Part shown: positions 22,481 to 34,842 of the stretch, piece after piece
How the letters are laid out: each line of letters starts with the position of its first letter
How positions within the stretch are numbered: the stretch's first letter is position 1
DNA from: Sparassis latifolia
Taxonomy: Eukaryota; Basidiomycota; Agaricomycetes; Polyporales; Sparassidaceae
Direction of reading: 5' to 3'
Assembly: GCA_018466975.1 (NCBI GenBank)
Contig: JAENRS010000017.1
Location: 372,001-436,000 of the forward strand
Length of the DNA stretch: 64,000 bases
Translations under genes and position numbers: made by a program
Notes under the pieces: generated by a model
The model's input: the letters and a program-made list of their open reading frames with translations, nothing else
Told to the model about the DNA's origin: nothing
The model's database searches: none

Positions 22481-23438
22481 TCACAATCCAATATCCAGCT
22501 CGTCGATGTACTTCTCGATGTGGCCGCCCAGCTTGTTGATCACCGCCTCCCTGACCTTCGCGTATATCTTCTCGTTCAATACCATGTTCTGTGTGGCTTC
22601 ACGATCTATGAGGTCAATGATCATGCAAGAGGTACCACACAACATACAGTACATGAACTTGATACTTTCGTGGCCAAATTTGAAGAAGAGGACGTTGCCA
22701 CGGGCACCCTCAGCCTGATAAGTGTAGGTTCCGATACGGAACTGGACATCATTGTTAGATTCACTGCGATGTAAATTTGATGAGTGTACATGAGCGATGA
22801 TTGACTAAGATGCAAACACTGTACGCACGTGGCCACACCAACCAGGAAATCAGCACTTTGCCCCTTCCAGGCATTCGTTTGGAACAAGTTGTTAGCGCCG
22901 TTGTTGACGGGATTTTTCATGGCGTCAATCGTGGCCTTGAAAACATCCAGCGCATTGCCGTCAAGATAACCCTTGAGAATGGCAAGGATAGCGTTATCGA
23001 CAGAGCCGTAAGTGTTGGCATTGTCAAGCTCTTTGAACCTGCATCCAAGACGTCAGGTACGAGATAATTGCATGAAGGCAGTGCAAATCCGTGCATACGT
23101 GAAATCTGAGACAACCCATCCGACGTTTTCGAGGACCTCTTTGTACTTCTTGTACCATTTGGTCTTATCATTCGGGCTAGCCGTGTTGGCGGCGAGCTGG
23201 GCAAGCAGTGTGGAGTTCAAGACATCCTCCTGTGACAGTAGATGGTGAGGAAGGTGAGTTTCGTCAGTTTCAGAGTACCGACCTTGTTGAGCTCCGATAG
23301 ATTTCCAACAAATGACTGGGTAGAGCCGGCATCGACAGCACCGGACCCTTTGACGGGTGCCCGCTTAGGAGCCTTATGGAGGGCAGGGATATGCAAGTTC
23401 TCGATGAAGTGAAGGCGGGCTTCAATGGAATCAGACAT
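22481..23438 (-). CDS. FamC: member of a five-copy unknown family (242 aa)
   Basis: Exons 23438-23283, 23229-23099, 23038-22829, 22763-22648 and 22596-22481 join to 242 aa without a break. It starts MSDSIEARLHFIENLHIP and is closest to FamA, sharing ELDNANTYGSVD, NPVNNGANNLFQTNAWKG and the 116-base fourth and fifth exons. The high similarity in exons 3 to 5 and in the flanks shows a recent segmental duplication. It is intact although the neighbouring PNP copy is not. Confidence 0.85.
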
Positions 23439-23513
23439 GACAGCAAGATGTGGATGAAAACGTTGGCAATGGTTGATGGGGGAATGGAGGAGACACTTCG
23501 CTCATTGGCATTG

Positions 23514-23520
23514 TTTTATA
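23514..23520 (-). promoter_or_regulatory. TATA box of FamC
   Basis: On the minus strand TATAAAACAATGCC lies 76 bases before the start codon, as in FamA. Confidence 0.65.
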
Positions 23521-25079
23521 CCTGTAGCCACGACTGCGAAGGGCAAAGTTCCGTGTGAGAGCATTCTTCGATGTGAGGAAATAATCAATAAACTCTACCT
23601 GGTCTTTCTACCTAAACAGGGTTACACCAGGCGATGGATCGCACAAGAGGTATGTCCTCGATGGAACGGAAGTGGGCGTCTTCGAAACAAGGTTCTGTAG
23701 GTAATACAGCACGGTCCTGTGGGGTCTTACCCGTCCTGGAGGGAAAGACAATCGTCGATGGCAATTCAAGATGAGAATCGGTCACAGAGGGCAAGTCCTC
23801 ACCGGAATCTCACGGTCGAATTGGAGAACAATTTATCACTGAAAACAGAGACTAATTAATATTGGCGGTTTTGAAACAGTCTGTTCATAGCCACCTCCCC
23901 AATGAAGTCAAAATGGCCTCCAGATCTAATCGGCGTACATACGAGCTCACCGACAAATTGATTGGTGATTCACTCGTATCCTGTTACTGACCTGGAATTC
24001 ATACTGACCTGGAATGCCCCATTTTGAAATGGAGGCGTCCTTCACATGTGTTGACACGTCCTTCTCGACTCGGAGGACCACATCCTACCAGTGTCAGGCA
24101 TGTCCATCTCAAGGCAAGTCCGAACCATGTTGTCACTTTAGGCTCATCGGCGGGTTTTGCACTGGCATGCCACCGAAGGATGCTATGAAACTAAGCCGCC
24201 CTGCACGAAGCGGATTGAGTTCCGGGTAAAAGCAAGAATTGCATTGAGAAAAGACACTGTGTGCAAGGACAAATGAACACGTTCGACGGTCGGACACCAT
24301 AGCAAAGCCGACGTGGCGCGTGCTCAGCGCATGAGGATGTTGGACGTGGGCACAGTGGCCCTGGACGCCGCGCGTGTAAGGTGACCTATGCGTTGTATCG
24401 AGCGCGGTAGAGTTGTATGGGCCAGAAAGGAAGATAAACCTTGCTTGACAATTAATCTACAACTCGGTGCTGCTCAATGTAAATATTCCAAATTAAGGCA
24501 AGATGGACCCGTTGAATCAGCTGGGCCGAGTCTGAAGTACGCTATGGTTACTTGCCATTTCTATTACAAAGGAACGACTGTCTTCCTCAGGGTAACTAGA
24601 GGCTGTATCTATGAGCCTACTTAAGCTTGCCATTAGCCACTCCACTAATTCAAATCACAGATGATTCCAAATTTGTTCTGCGTCGACACGACACGGGGGA
24701 ATGAGATCGTAGCCTTTCCTTTCAGACCTTCCGAGGTTCCCTGCCTCGTCTTCCCCGAACTCCACCCGCTTCGTCTCAACTTTGCAATACTTCTATTTCC
24801 TCCGTGGTTAAATGCCAAATCCGGCGGTGAATTCTGTACCTGTAGTGGACTTCCCCCCGATTGGAAATGTGGCCCTCCCGAGTCTATAAGGACGTGTCAA
24901 GTAAGTCACGGATGTCAGTCTACGTCAGTCTCCATCACGGAATGTGGCGTACTTACTACTCAGTCGCTACGAACTCGTGATCGGTATTGGGCTGAGTGAA
25001 CTGCCAATCGTGAGTTCGTCCATACCTTGATTAGATGCGGAGATCTTTTTTATTTGTGGACAGGAAGGTAGGTATGAAC

Positions 25080-25330
25080 AGACGGAAGCTGCCCGTTTAG
25101 CTATGTGCCCAGTGACATATATTATTCCAACCTAGGTATTCCGCGGTATATATCTGTTGCTAATTGTCATCTTGCACCGTCTTCGATCCATACACCCACT
25201 CTGCGTGACCTGGAGCCGGCGGCCTTGTGATACAAAGTTTGTTTCGGAAACACCTACTTCCATTCCACCATGGAGGACACGCATTTGAGGCAATCTCAAT
25301 CCTTCACACATTTTGTCCACCATAGTATGG
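25080..25330. repeat. Upstream block, copy 1 of 3
   Basis: About 230 bases (GCCCGTTTAGCTATGTGCCC through the ACAAAGTTTGTTTCGGAAAC region) recur at about 27190-27400 and again at about 27410-27640. The block belongs to the promoter side of FamD. The two further copies lie in front of FamE. Confidence 0.7.
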
Positions 25331-25438
25331 TTCAGGTTGAATTGACCATAGCCATGGTGTAGGCCGACCTTATTGATTATTCCCTCATGTCGAGGAATTT
25401 CGCCCGCGGGACTTTCGCATCTCAGTCACGGCTACACA

Positions 25439-25445
25439 TATAAAA
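25439..25445 (+). promoter_or_regulatory. TATA box of FamD
   Basis: TATAAAACAATACC lies 82 bases before the ATG, within the conserved upstream block shared with FamB and FamE. Confidence 0.65.
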
Positions 25446-25520
25446 CAATACCACCGAGCGGTGCGCCCTCTTCATTCCCCTATCAAGCATTACCAACGTC
25501 TTCGTTCACGTCTCGTGGTC

Positions 25521-26472
25521 ATGTCTCTTACTATGGATGCGCGTCTTCGCTTCATCGAGAGCGTGGATATTCCTCCTTTCGACACTTTTGGTCTCTGGAA
25601 GCTTGCTGCCGTCAATGGTAGTTTATTGCAGTCGTCCGTTGGAAGTTTAGACCCGGTTCATAAAGTGAGCTCCCGCAGGTTGACGTGATTATTCGTTCTC
25701 ATCATCTATTGTGACAGGATGACGTCTTGAACTCGACCCTCCTTGCCCAACTAGCTGCTAACCAGGCTGGGGGAGACGACAAGGATAAATGGTACAAGAA
25801 ATTCAAGGAGGTCCTCGAAAATGTCGGATGGGTTGTCCAGAGTTTCTCGTACGAACACGATACTCTCTGCTCTGCTGTGATAAGTTCGGCTTTGACTCCT
25901 TGCATGCAGGTTCGCCGAAATCGAGAACGTCAATACTTATGGCTCAGTCGACAAGGTCGTGATTGCCATATTGGAATCTGATCTCTCTCCTGAAGCCGGC
26001 AAAGTTGTGAAGGCCACCATCGATGCCATGAGACGTCGGTTGAATGCCAGCGCTAATGCCATCTTCCAGGAAAATGCCTGGGATGGGCAGGCTAACTTCC
26101 AGGTTAGCGTGGCCTCGTGCGTACCGCGTTCGCATCTCAGACGGTCGAGCCATTGTTCACGTCCAATATCTTCCCTCCAGAGCAGCTGACGGCAATAACG
26201 TCCAGCTGCATCTTGGATGCTTCGACTACACGGCTGAAGGCGCCACCGGCAACGTACTCTTCTTCAAGTTTGGCCAACTTGCCGTGAAGTTCACGTATGG
26301 TATGTTGCCAAGTCTTTCGTGCACGGTCGTTGATCTGACAGATTGTGATCATGAAGCCACACAGACCATGGTATTGAACGAGGACATATATAAGATAGTC
26401 AGAGACATGGTGAAGGAGAAACTCGGCACGGCTATCCAGAGCTACAGGAAAGATGTGGTCATAAGAGTCTGA
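25521..26472 (+). CDS. FamD: member of a five-copy unknown family (243 aa)
   Basis: Exons 25521-25664, 25718-25848, 25910-26116, 26181-26299 and 26342-26472 join to 243 aa. Exon 3 is one codon shorter than in the relatives (DGQANFQV instead of DGQTANFQI). Motifs include RLRFIESVDIPPF, WYKKFKEVLENVGWVV, FAEIENVNTYGSVDK, NVQLHLGCFDYTAEG and TQTMVLNEDIYKIVRDMV. It is divergent from FamC and in tandem with FamE. Confidence 0.85.
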
Positions 26473-27189
26473 TCCCGATGCTAAGCTCGGTCCGTGCGCC
26501 TGCTGTGTACCTCACCGATAATATCTTCAGCTCTGCTTGTGTCAGTATACTGGCAACGATTATCGAGGGTTACTTGTGTGACAGTAACTCTACTCGTGCG
26601 TGAACGCCGAGTAGAGTGGGTAGTGATCAAGTTCGTTCCCCTTCCGCCTCTGGTTCGAGTGCGTGGACAACCTGCGACGTCGCGCTATCGACGTTCAACA
26701 GAGAGGAGACAATCTGTCTGCAGTGTATACTGCTACGATCACGACCGCAGCCAAGGTCAGTCAGAGCGGAGCGCACCATGGCCAATATTGACACGACAGT
26801 GAGATACTACGGCGTACTTTATTGGCTTGGACCTCCAGGCTTAATCCTTGCTACCATCAACGTATTATGAGGTTCGAACTCGAGAGACATTGCATCTTGA
26901 TGCACAGAGCCAGAGAGATGATGGCACATTCGGCCGGCCATTGCCGAATGTCAACGCGCGCTACTCGATGCCAGTGGTAGACGCCGTTGTTGGCGCCTTG
27001 AGATTTCTTTGATGGTATTTCCGTCTTCGCATTTTTCTCTTCAGCAGTTCCGGGGGAAGGGGGTCCCCTCTAGGCTAGGAGGGATAGGAGTGAACCGCCA
27101 ATCGTGAGTTCGTCCATACCTCATGATCAATTACATGCGGAGACCTTTTTGATTTATGAATAGGAAGGTAGCCATGAACAGACAGAAGC

Positions 27190-27645
27190 TGCCCATTTGG
27201 CTATGTGCCCGGTGACATATATTATTCCAACCTAGGTATTCCGCGGTATATATCTGTTGCTACTTGTCATATTGAACCGTCTTCGATCCGTTCACCCACT
27301 CTGCGTGATCTGGCCTTGTGATACGAACTTTTCGTTTCGGAAACGGCTACTTCTATTCCACCATGGAGGGAGGCAATTTCAATCCTTCACTCTGATCTCG
27401 TCCACTACAAGCTGCCCATTTGTCTATGTGCCCATTCATATATTATTCCGGCCTAGGTAAGTATTCCCCGGTATCTGTTGCTAATTCATCTTGCGCCGTC
27501 TTCAATCCGTTCATCCACTCTGCGTGACCTGGAGCCGGCGGTCTTGTGATACAAAGTTCGTTTCGGAAACGCCTACTCCATTCCACCATGGAGGACGCAT
27601 TTGAGGCAATCTTAATCCTTCGCACATTTTGTCCACCACAGTACG
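27190..27645. repeat. Upstream block, copies 2 and 3 in tandem
   Basis: Two successive partial copies of the 25080-25330 block lie in front of FamE. The first is truncated on its right side and the second leads into the functional promoter and TATA box at 27756. Confidence 0.65.
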
Positions 27646-27755
27646 GTTCAGGTCGAATTTACCATAGCCATGGTATAGGCCGACTTCATTAATTTTTCCC
27701 TCATGTTGAGGAATTTCGCACACGGGATTTTTCGCTTCTCAGTCACGACTACACA

Positions 27756-27762
27756 TATAAAA
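27756..27762 (+). promoter_or_regulatory. TATA box of FamE
   Basis: TATAAAAGACTGC lies 82 bases before the ATG, within conserved flanks. Confidence 0.65.
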
Positions 27763-27837
27763 GACTGCTCCCGAATGGTGCGCCCTCTTCATTCCCCCAT
27801 CAACCATTGCCAACGTCTTCGTTCACGTCTCGTGGTC

Positions 27838-28777
27838 ATGTCTCTTTCTATGGAAGCGCGCCTTCGCTTCATCGAGAGCCTAGATGTTCCTCCTTTCAAG
27901 ACCTCCCCTGAACAGGAGCTCGCTGCCGTCAATGGTAGGTTGTTGCAGTCGTCCGTTGGAGATTTAGACCCTGTCGATCGGGTGAGCTCTCGCAGGTGGA
28001 CGTGATTATTCGTTCTCATGTTTTCTGTAACAGGAGGATGTCTTGAACTCCACGCTCCTTGCGCAGCTAGCCGCCAATCAGGCTGGGGGAGATGACAAGG
28101 TCGAATGGTACAAGAAATACAAGGAGGTCCTCGAAAACGTCGGATGGGTTGTCTCGAGTTTCTCGTACGTGCACGATACTCTACTGTCTTCTGGCTTTGA
28201 CACCTTGCGTGCAGGTTCTCCGACGTCGTGAATCTCAACACTTATGGCTCGGTCGACAAGGTCGTGATTGCCATGTTGGATCCTGATCTCTCCCCTAAAG
28301 CCCGCGAAGTTGTGCAGGCCACCATCGATGCCATGAACCTCCCGGTGAATGCCAGCGCTAATGCCATCTTCCATGAAAATGCCTGGGATGGGCAGACTGC
28401 TAACTTTCAGATTGGCGTGGCCTCGTGCGTACCGCATTCGCATCTCAGACGGTCGAGCCATTGTTCACGTCAAATATCTTTCCAGAGCATCTGACGGCGA
28501 TAACGTCCAGCTGCATCTTGGATGCTTCGACTACACGGCTAAGGGCGCCGCTGGCAATGTACTGTTCTTCGAATTTGGACACCGTATCGTGAAGTTCATG
28601 TACGGTGTGTTGCAAATTTTTTTGTGCACGATCGTTGACCTGACAGACCGCAATCATGAAGCCACACAGACCATGGTGTTGAACCAGGAGAGGTATAAGG
28701 TGGTCAGAGAAATGGTGAAGAACAAACTCGGCACCCTTATCCAGAGCTACAGGGAGGATGTGGTCATAAGCGTCTGA
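27838..28777 (+). CDS. FamE: member of a five-copy unknown family (244 aa)
   Basis: Exons 27838-27981, 28034-28164, 28215-28424, 28486-28604 and 28647-28777 join to 244 aa. It reads SMEARLRFIESLDVPPF, ELAAVNGRLLQSSVG, NSTLLAQLAANQAGGDDK, WYKKYKEVLENVGWVV, DVVNLNTYGSVDKV, NFQIGVASASDGDNVQL and TQTMVLNQERYKVV. It arose as a tandem copy of FamD. The downstream flank up to about 29130 also matches that of FamD (26473-26900). Confidence 0.85.
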
Positions 28778-31700
28778 TCCCGATGCTAAGCTCAGTCCGG
28801 GCACCCCCTGGGGGCCTTTCCGATAATATCTCTAGTTCTGCTCGCTCATACTGGCCACGATTGTCGAGGGGTACTTGCATGACAGTAGTTCTACCCGTGC
28901 GTGAATGCGTGAACGCGGAGTACAGCGGGTAGTAAGTCCGTTCTCCTTACGCCTCGAGCGCGTGGATAGCCTGCGGCATCGTGCTGTTGACGTTGAACAG
29001 AGATGAGACCGGCCAAGACACGATGCTGCGGCATACTTCATTAGCTTGGACGTCCAGACTGCTCGAGCCTTACTCCTCGCTACCGTAGATATATTTCAAG
29101 GTATTATGAGGTTTGATCTCGATTGACACGTGTGCATCCACTCGGGAGACTGTGGTCTTGGAATACGCGCACGAGCGCATCCCTGACAAGGTACTTCGCC
29201 AGTCCGCTGTGTCGAAGTGCAAGCATCGAAATAGCTGTGCCAGTTCCGTGTAAGACGAGAACAACTCCGAGCGCGATAATCACCTGGATATAACTAATTG
29301 AAGATCGGAAGCGCTCGTTACCTGTTGCCTGAGGTGCGCCCTGCGAATGTCATTGGAGTCAGTTTGGAAAATACGCTCAAGAAGAGGAATGTACAGTGTA
29401 CCGTGTTCTGATCGTTCAAGGACGTCCTCAGGCCGAGCGGCTGCGAGTAAGCCTGCATATTGCCGTTCGCATGTACAGGTGCGTACCTGGTATCGTGGAC
29501 AAAGCTTGCTTTCGTGCCCTTAGCAATTGGCCTGCTAGGGAGCGCGACGCACTTTTATTAGATGCGGTAAAGTTGTCGCCGTTCCAGCTAAATTTGATTG
29601 GTGTGGTCCTCAGGAAACCGCAGAAGAGTGTTGTTGTGATTGACTAGCTGATGCTTGCTTGGTAACAGAGACAGGTCTCACGAATAACTTTCTCTCCGGA
29701 CAGCGGACGTCCGGAAAGACGGGGTAAAAAGTGCTATGCGGAGACCGTAATTCCTTTTTCTCAGAACGGTTACTCACCTTATGCTCGGTGAGATATCTTG
29801 TGTTGATAATATCGATGATCAACCAGCGCCGCCGGGGAACGCGGGGTAGAGGTGCTCAGCCAGCGTCGTTCAGAGTATGAGCAGAGAGTCGTTCAAGGAG
29901 TATCTATGTCTTGGCATCGACTAGACTTGAGAGATGAGTCGAGGTATGTCGCCACAACTTGGGACATCACACACACGCTGTACCTTCATGCTCACTATGT
30001 TCCCTCGGTGTCATGCACATGCCGTCGGGATTCCGGGGCGAGTGGCATCTTCGATGCAAGCTGCGCAATAAGAAGTCCACGAGAAGTGCTTCCCAGAGAG
30101 TGCATCCCAGAGTCTCTGCGCTGAGTTCCAGGTGAATCTGTCTGGCCATCAGGCATGCGCCAGGCCCTATCGCTACCGTGTGGAATCGCAAGGAGCTGGG
30201 TACCTCGGCGCACCGCGATTCAATGTTGCGCATGTGGTATGGCTGGGAAGTCATGGACAGTTCATGATTACTGATCTGTGTACGCTACGATGGCAGTCTG
30301 GGAGAGACGGAAGAAAATAGACTACGAGCGTAGACCAACAACGGCTTCCGGATATAGATTTAGGACCGCCCAAAGCGGAAAGTCAGCCATGTGGACGAAG
30401 CGACGGATAAAACGACAGACCTGAGACCAGCCTTGCCCCGGGCGTCGTCTGCAGCGGCCGTCTATCTCTCTCCCCAGTCGCAGGAAAGTCTGTCAACGTC
30501 CAGACGGTCGTGCGCCGCTCTTGCCCACGAAGAGCCACAGCACAGCGTGCAGCGTGTCCGGCAACGGTCCCCGCTATCACTCCAGACGTCATCGCTCAAA
30601 TTCGTCCCCGGCACTTTTTCCACCGCCTTTCGTTCTTTTAGCTTTAATTCGCACCAAGTAGATTTTGGAACTGGTATCGAGTTTGAGGTGAGTATTGCCA
30701 TCCATTATTTTTCGCGTCGAGGGCGGGTGCCGGGCGGGTTATTACGCGGTGCATGGAGCTATGAGCTGGAGAAACTCCATGGGTGGGTGTGGGGGGGGGG
30801 ACCACGTCGTGCGTGCTTGGTCGTTCGATGTCCCACCGGCAATTTGCCACCGGAACTCCCAGATCGTGCATTTCGATGCCGACATTTGATTCCATCAAAT
30901 CTCGTCCTCGAGCTACGGGGACGAGGGCTCATCAACGGCGTTGTCGTGCACGGTGGATGTAATTGCAGTATTCAGTTCTTCACAGGGTGGTGATAGCCCT
31001 AATTATGGCGTCGATAGCATCACCGCTGCTGACGTTTATTTTTCAAAAGCTCCAAGTCCTGTGCAGGGTAGTCGTCACCTTGGTCATCCACTGGGCTATA
31101 ACTCGGCAATGAACTTGGGGCTGACATTGGCCAGTGAACTGCTGCCTGTACATGTGCAATACGGTCGCCACTGTACAGGTCCGCCGGTCAGACTGTGGAG
31201 TTCCACATCAATTCCGCTGCTGATATTGATTCCATGGACAGCGTGTCGAGCGCGTGTTGCTGTGTATCTCAGTCCCGAACCCCTTCAGATTCTCATTTGA
31301 GAGTGGCGCCGGTTCCTTCGTTTCCTCGTCTGTTGTGATCGAGATCAGTGATGATTTGCTGAGACGTTTTCATTGCAGCTTTTGTCCTGTCGTCTAATAA
31401 CTGCTATTTCAAGCTGGACCCTAGCCTTGTGTTAGCGTCGTTCGTCGAACTTCGTGGATCGTGCCATTCCGAAAATATTGTGAGTGCGCTGACTCGTCAT
31501 AATATTATTTCGATGTCCCGGAGTAACGCGGACGGACACTTCGATTCATGACATACCAAGAATAGCCGCACAACATAATTCCCTCCTGAGCGGAGCACAA
31601 TTTTACTCACCGGACGCATGCACCAGGATTTCCTATGACTCGTACCATTTTTTCAGACGAACGAAACATGGGAAACACCGGTTCTGACCACTTACTTCTA

Positions 31701-31808
31701 GTCATCAATTCAAAATCCCAATTACAGCCTTCCGCATTGGATTCCTCATTCTCCCTAGTAGACATCATTTAATACCCTTTGCACCTTAATAATCCCCGGC
31801 GAAACACC
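28778..31808. other. Three kb without a supported gene
   Basis: The first 350 bases repeat the 3' flank of FamD. Beyond that, open frames (for example 29396-29647 and 30391-30993 on +) lack splice logic, family resemblance or a second copy for comparison. A low-copy or decayed gene cannot be excluded around 30.4-31.3 kb. Confidence 0.45.
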
Positions 31809-33776
31809 ATGCTCATCTTCCTCGTCCCTGGCGCCCCGCGTCCGAACGTATTCTTCACCGTCTCCCTCGCAGATCCGTGCGAGTACGTCCCGCTCTCTCC
31901 CGGATGGGCCGCGCAGTTGCACGCCTTGCAAGCAGATGAGCTCGACATGCCCTCCTCCGTGCACGCGCTCGACAAAGCCACGTGGTTACTCGCGATCCTC
32001 ACCGAGGTCACGTTCGACCTCACGACGCTCACCGTTTCGTGCGCCTTCACCGACGGCCCGCCGATCGAATGGCCACTCGACGATCCCGCGTGTGTCCGGA
32101 TGCTCGAGGACGTGCTTGCGGACGTTGTGCTCGCGACGGGCGAGCTCGAGCGCGAGCGCGAGAAGGAACTGCAGACCGAGCGCGAGAGGGAGCAGCAGAC
32201 CGAACCCGCTAATAAGGCGGAGCTTGTGCCTGCGGCGAAGCCCGTCAAGCACAAGAAGCAGCGCTCTCTACTCATGTCCCTCGTGTCCTCCCTCAACAAG
32301 CTCACACAGAGTGTCTGCGCTGACAGCTCCGCGCCCTCTGGGCTGCGACGCACCTCCTTGTTAACTGCCCCGCCCTCCGCCCGGTCGCCCGCCGCGCGTA
32401 TCACTTCCCCTGCATCGCCCTCCAATATCCGCGTTCCTGCCGCCCAGCAGGAAAGTCCCGCTCCCCCGGGTCCCGCCTCCCGCACCGTCGATCTTGTACC
32501 AGCACCGCGCGCGCTCCGCACTCGTCGAGGTCTTCCGCGCCTCGATCGTCCCCGCGCTGCGTGCACGCATGGTGCCTGGCGCATACCGTGCTTGGGCCGC
32601 GCAGAATATGCTGCAGCGCGTAGAAGGCCAGATGACTGCGATCGTCCAGGACGCAGGCGGCGTCCCCGCGCTCGGCGGCGAACTCGACCTCATGCGCGGC
32701 GCGCTCCCCGGCACCGGCAGAGGCGCCAGGCGCGTGTCGTCGTCCCCGTTCTTCGACGATGAGTTCGATGACGCGTCCCTGACGGATAGTGTGAGCACCG
32801 ACACAGACGGCTCGTCGGTACACACCCCCGTAGACTCTCATTCTAGCTCGCCCTTCGATCACCCCGAAAAGCTTGCAGCGGGACACGGCCCCGCTCAGCA
32901 GCTCCCGCGCACCCCCAGCCCGCCTGTATTCTCCAGGAGGACCTCGCAGAGTACACTGCGCTCTCGGCACAGTGCCTCCGTCTGCGGCAGGTGCTCGCGC
33001 GCGCGGAGGCTGCCCAGCTCGACGCGCAGCACGACGAGCGCGCGTTCCTCGCCGTGCTCGAGGTCAAGAGCCGCCGGCGCGCGTGGTCGAACCGCGCGTA
33101 CCTCGGCGGCGCGCACTACTCCGGCATCGGCCTCGCCACGCCCTTCCGCAGCTCCCCCCTCGCGCGTTACGAGCCCGTCATGCCGGCTCGCCTCGCTGAG
33201 GTGGGGCGTACGCGAGAGCGCCGGCAGCGCGAGCTGGACGTGTGCACCGGCGAGATAAACGTCGCAACGCTTTTTCCGGTTTGCGAGGAGGAGGAGGAGG
33301 ATGACATGCTCGTCGGCGGTCAGAAGGGCGGGTATCAGTACGGACAGCTACTTGGACCGCCCGCGATTACGCGCAGCGGCGAGGAGGGTAGCCTCGCCCG
33401 CCCTCCGATCCGCTCGCGCACGCTCAGCATGCACAGCCTTGACCTCGACCTCGTGCTTGTGCCGGACTCGCCGCGCCTGCAGGCCGCGTCGCTCCCGCTC
33501 CCGCTTGCCCCGCCGCCCGCGCTGCGCTCCCCCCCACCAAGCATGAACGTCAACGTCAACGTGAAGCCCATGAGGCCCGCTATGCTCGAGCCCCGGACCA
33601 AGTTCGCGCTCTTCGAGCAAGTGGACCATCCCGAACGCGTCCTGGTGGACGATGCTGTGGAGTTTACCCTCGCAATGGACCTTCCCGCACCCCCGCCCTA
33701 CAGCAGGGTGCAGGTGCAGACACACGGGAATGTCCTTCCCCATGTAAAGGAGTGGGATGCTGCACAGAGTCGGTGA
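31809..33776 (+). CDS. Hypothetical protein, GC-rich, C-terminal part well supported
   Basis: The frame opens at ATG 31809 (MLIFLVPGAPRPNVFFTVSL) and runs through an acidic/charged stretch (ELEREREKELQ) and a Ser/Pro-rich linker. Coding shifts by one frame between about 32300 and 32490, where an intron with unclear borders is likely. It continues with SALVEVFRASIVPALRARM, a probable intron 32818-32936, EDLAEYTALSAQCLRLR (coiled-coil like) and a C-terminus ending PHVKEWDAAQSR. The total is about 550-600 aa. I recognise no domain. Strong third-position GC sets it apart from the repeats to its left and suggests a well-expressed core gene. Confidence 0.6.
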
Positions 33777-34842
33777 CGGCGGTCTGGCTGTCGGTTTCGT
33801 ATGGACTCGGACGATGTTCGGTAACGGCTTTCGACGTGCGGTGCTTTGCGCCGTATCGGTCGCCTCTATTTTGGTTCTTATTCTCATATCTCATAAACGG
33901 ATCCTCACGTCTGCATTCCAGTTCACGCATCTCATGCTCATGGCCCCAGCCAGATACAGGCTCGACGCATCCACATACATCACAGCACACCACATATTCG
34001 TATTCGCATTCGCATTGTATCATATACCACAATCGTTTCTCCTTCGCGCACTTACTATCTGCCCCTTGAGCATCTACATTGCATTTAGTATCCTATTCCG
34101 TTCAGCGTCCGCTGCTCCCACGTACGCACCACCCTGCATCTTCATCACTTCCCTCTCACACCCCCAACTCTCATCCACAGCTCCACCCCCAATGCCTCGT
34201 ACCCGCGCGATTTGCTTTCGCACTAATGCCCATCCCGTTCGCTCATGTTCTGATCGCCTCATGTCATTGATGCTTGGATGCTTGCTTGGTTTTTGCTAGC
34301 TTGATCCACATGTACTTGTAGCTGCTTACCATGGAAGGAATCAATGAGATGTGGCATTTTCGCGAACTTGGGGATCTAATCGCAGAGCATGATGCTGTCG
34401 TCATGCTGCACAAGTGCAAGTGTAACAACCTCAAAGACCACCAGTGGTGGCCAAGTGCCACCGAGTTGTCCGGCAAATAGATACAAGGCACTCCTCCGCA
34501 GTGAGGCCTTCCGAGATATCAACCAACACAAAGAGGGTGACTATGTACTTTCTTGGGATTTTGAAGGCGTTAATGAGGGGCGACCTTTTTGTTGTAACTT
34601 AAGGGCCTGCACCGATCCCGGGCGTCCGCTTGGCCTTCGCCTCGGCCGGCGGCGGCAGCGTCACAGCGAACAACCGGAATTCGCCGAAGCGTGACAACTC
34701 GTTCTGCGCCGGTTTCTATCGGTCCGAACCCGCAAAGCGGACACTAGTACTTGCAATTTTGGCGGGCGGACGCCCGGGACCGGTGCAGGCCCTAAGGCCT
34801 AAGGTCTCTCGGTGGTCTCTCGGTCTGAGTCGGTCATACTAT
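33777..34842. other. Intergenic
   Basis: No supported gene. A 49-residue frame at 34331-34480 (MEGINEMWHFRELGDL start) is protein-like but has no relatives I know and no splice partners. Confidence 0.4.

Noticed and set aside
26860..26890. TGAGGTTCGAACTCGAGA, reminiscent of a tRNA T-arm
   Set aside because: No matching acceptor, D-arm or anticodon stem upstream, and the second copy at 29100 has lost the motif.
29396..30993. Plus-strand frames at 29396-29647 and 30391-30993 as genes
   Set aside because: No recognisable domain, no consistent exon joining and no homologous copy for a selection test.
31936..33116. Several long frames rich in Arg and Ala on both strands around 32-33 kb
   Set aside because: They are shadow frames of a GC-rich coding region.
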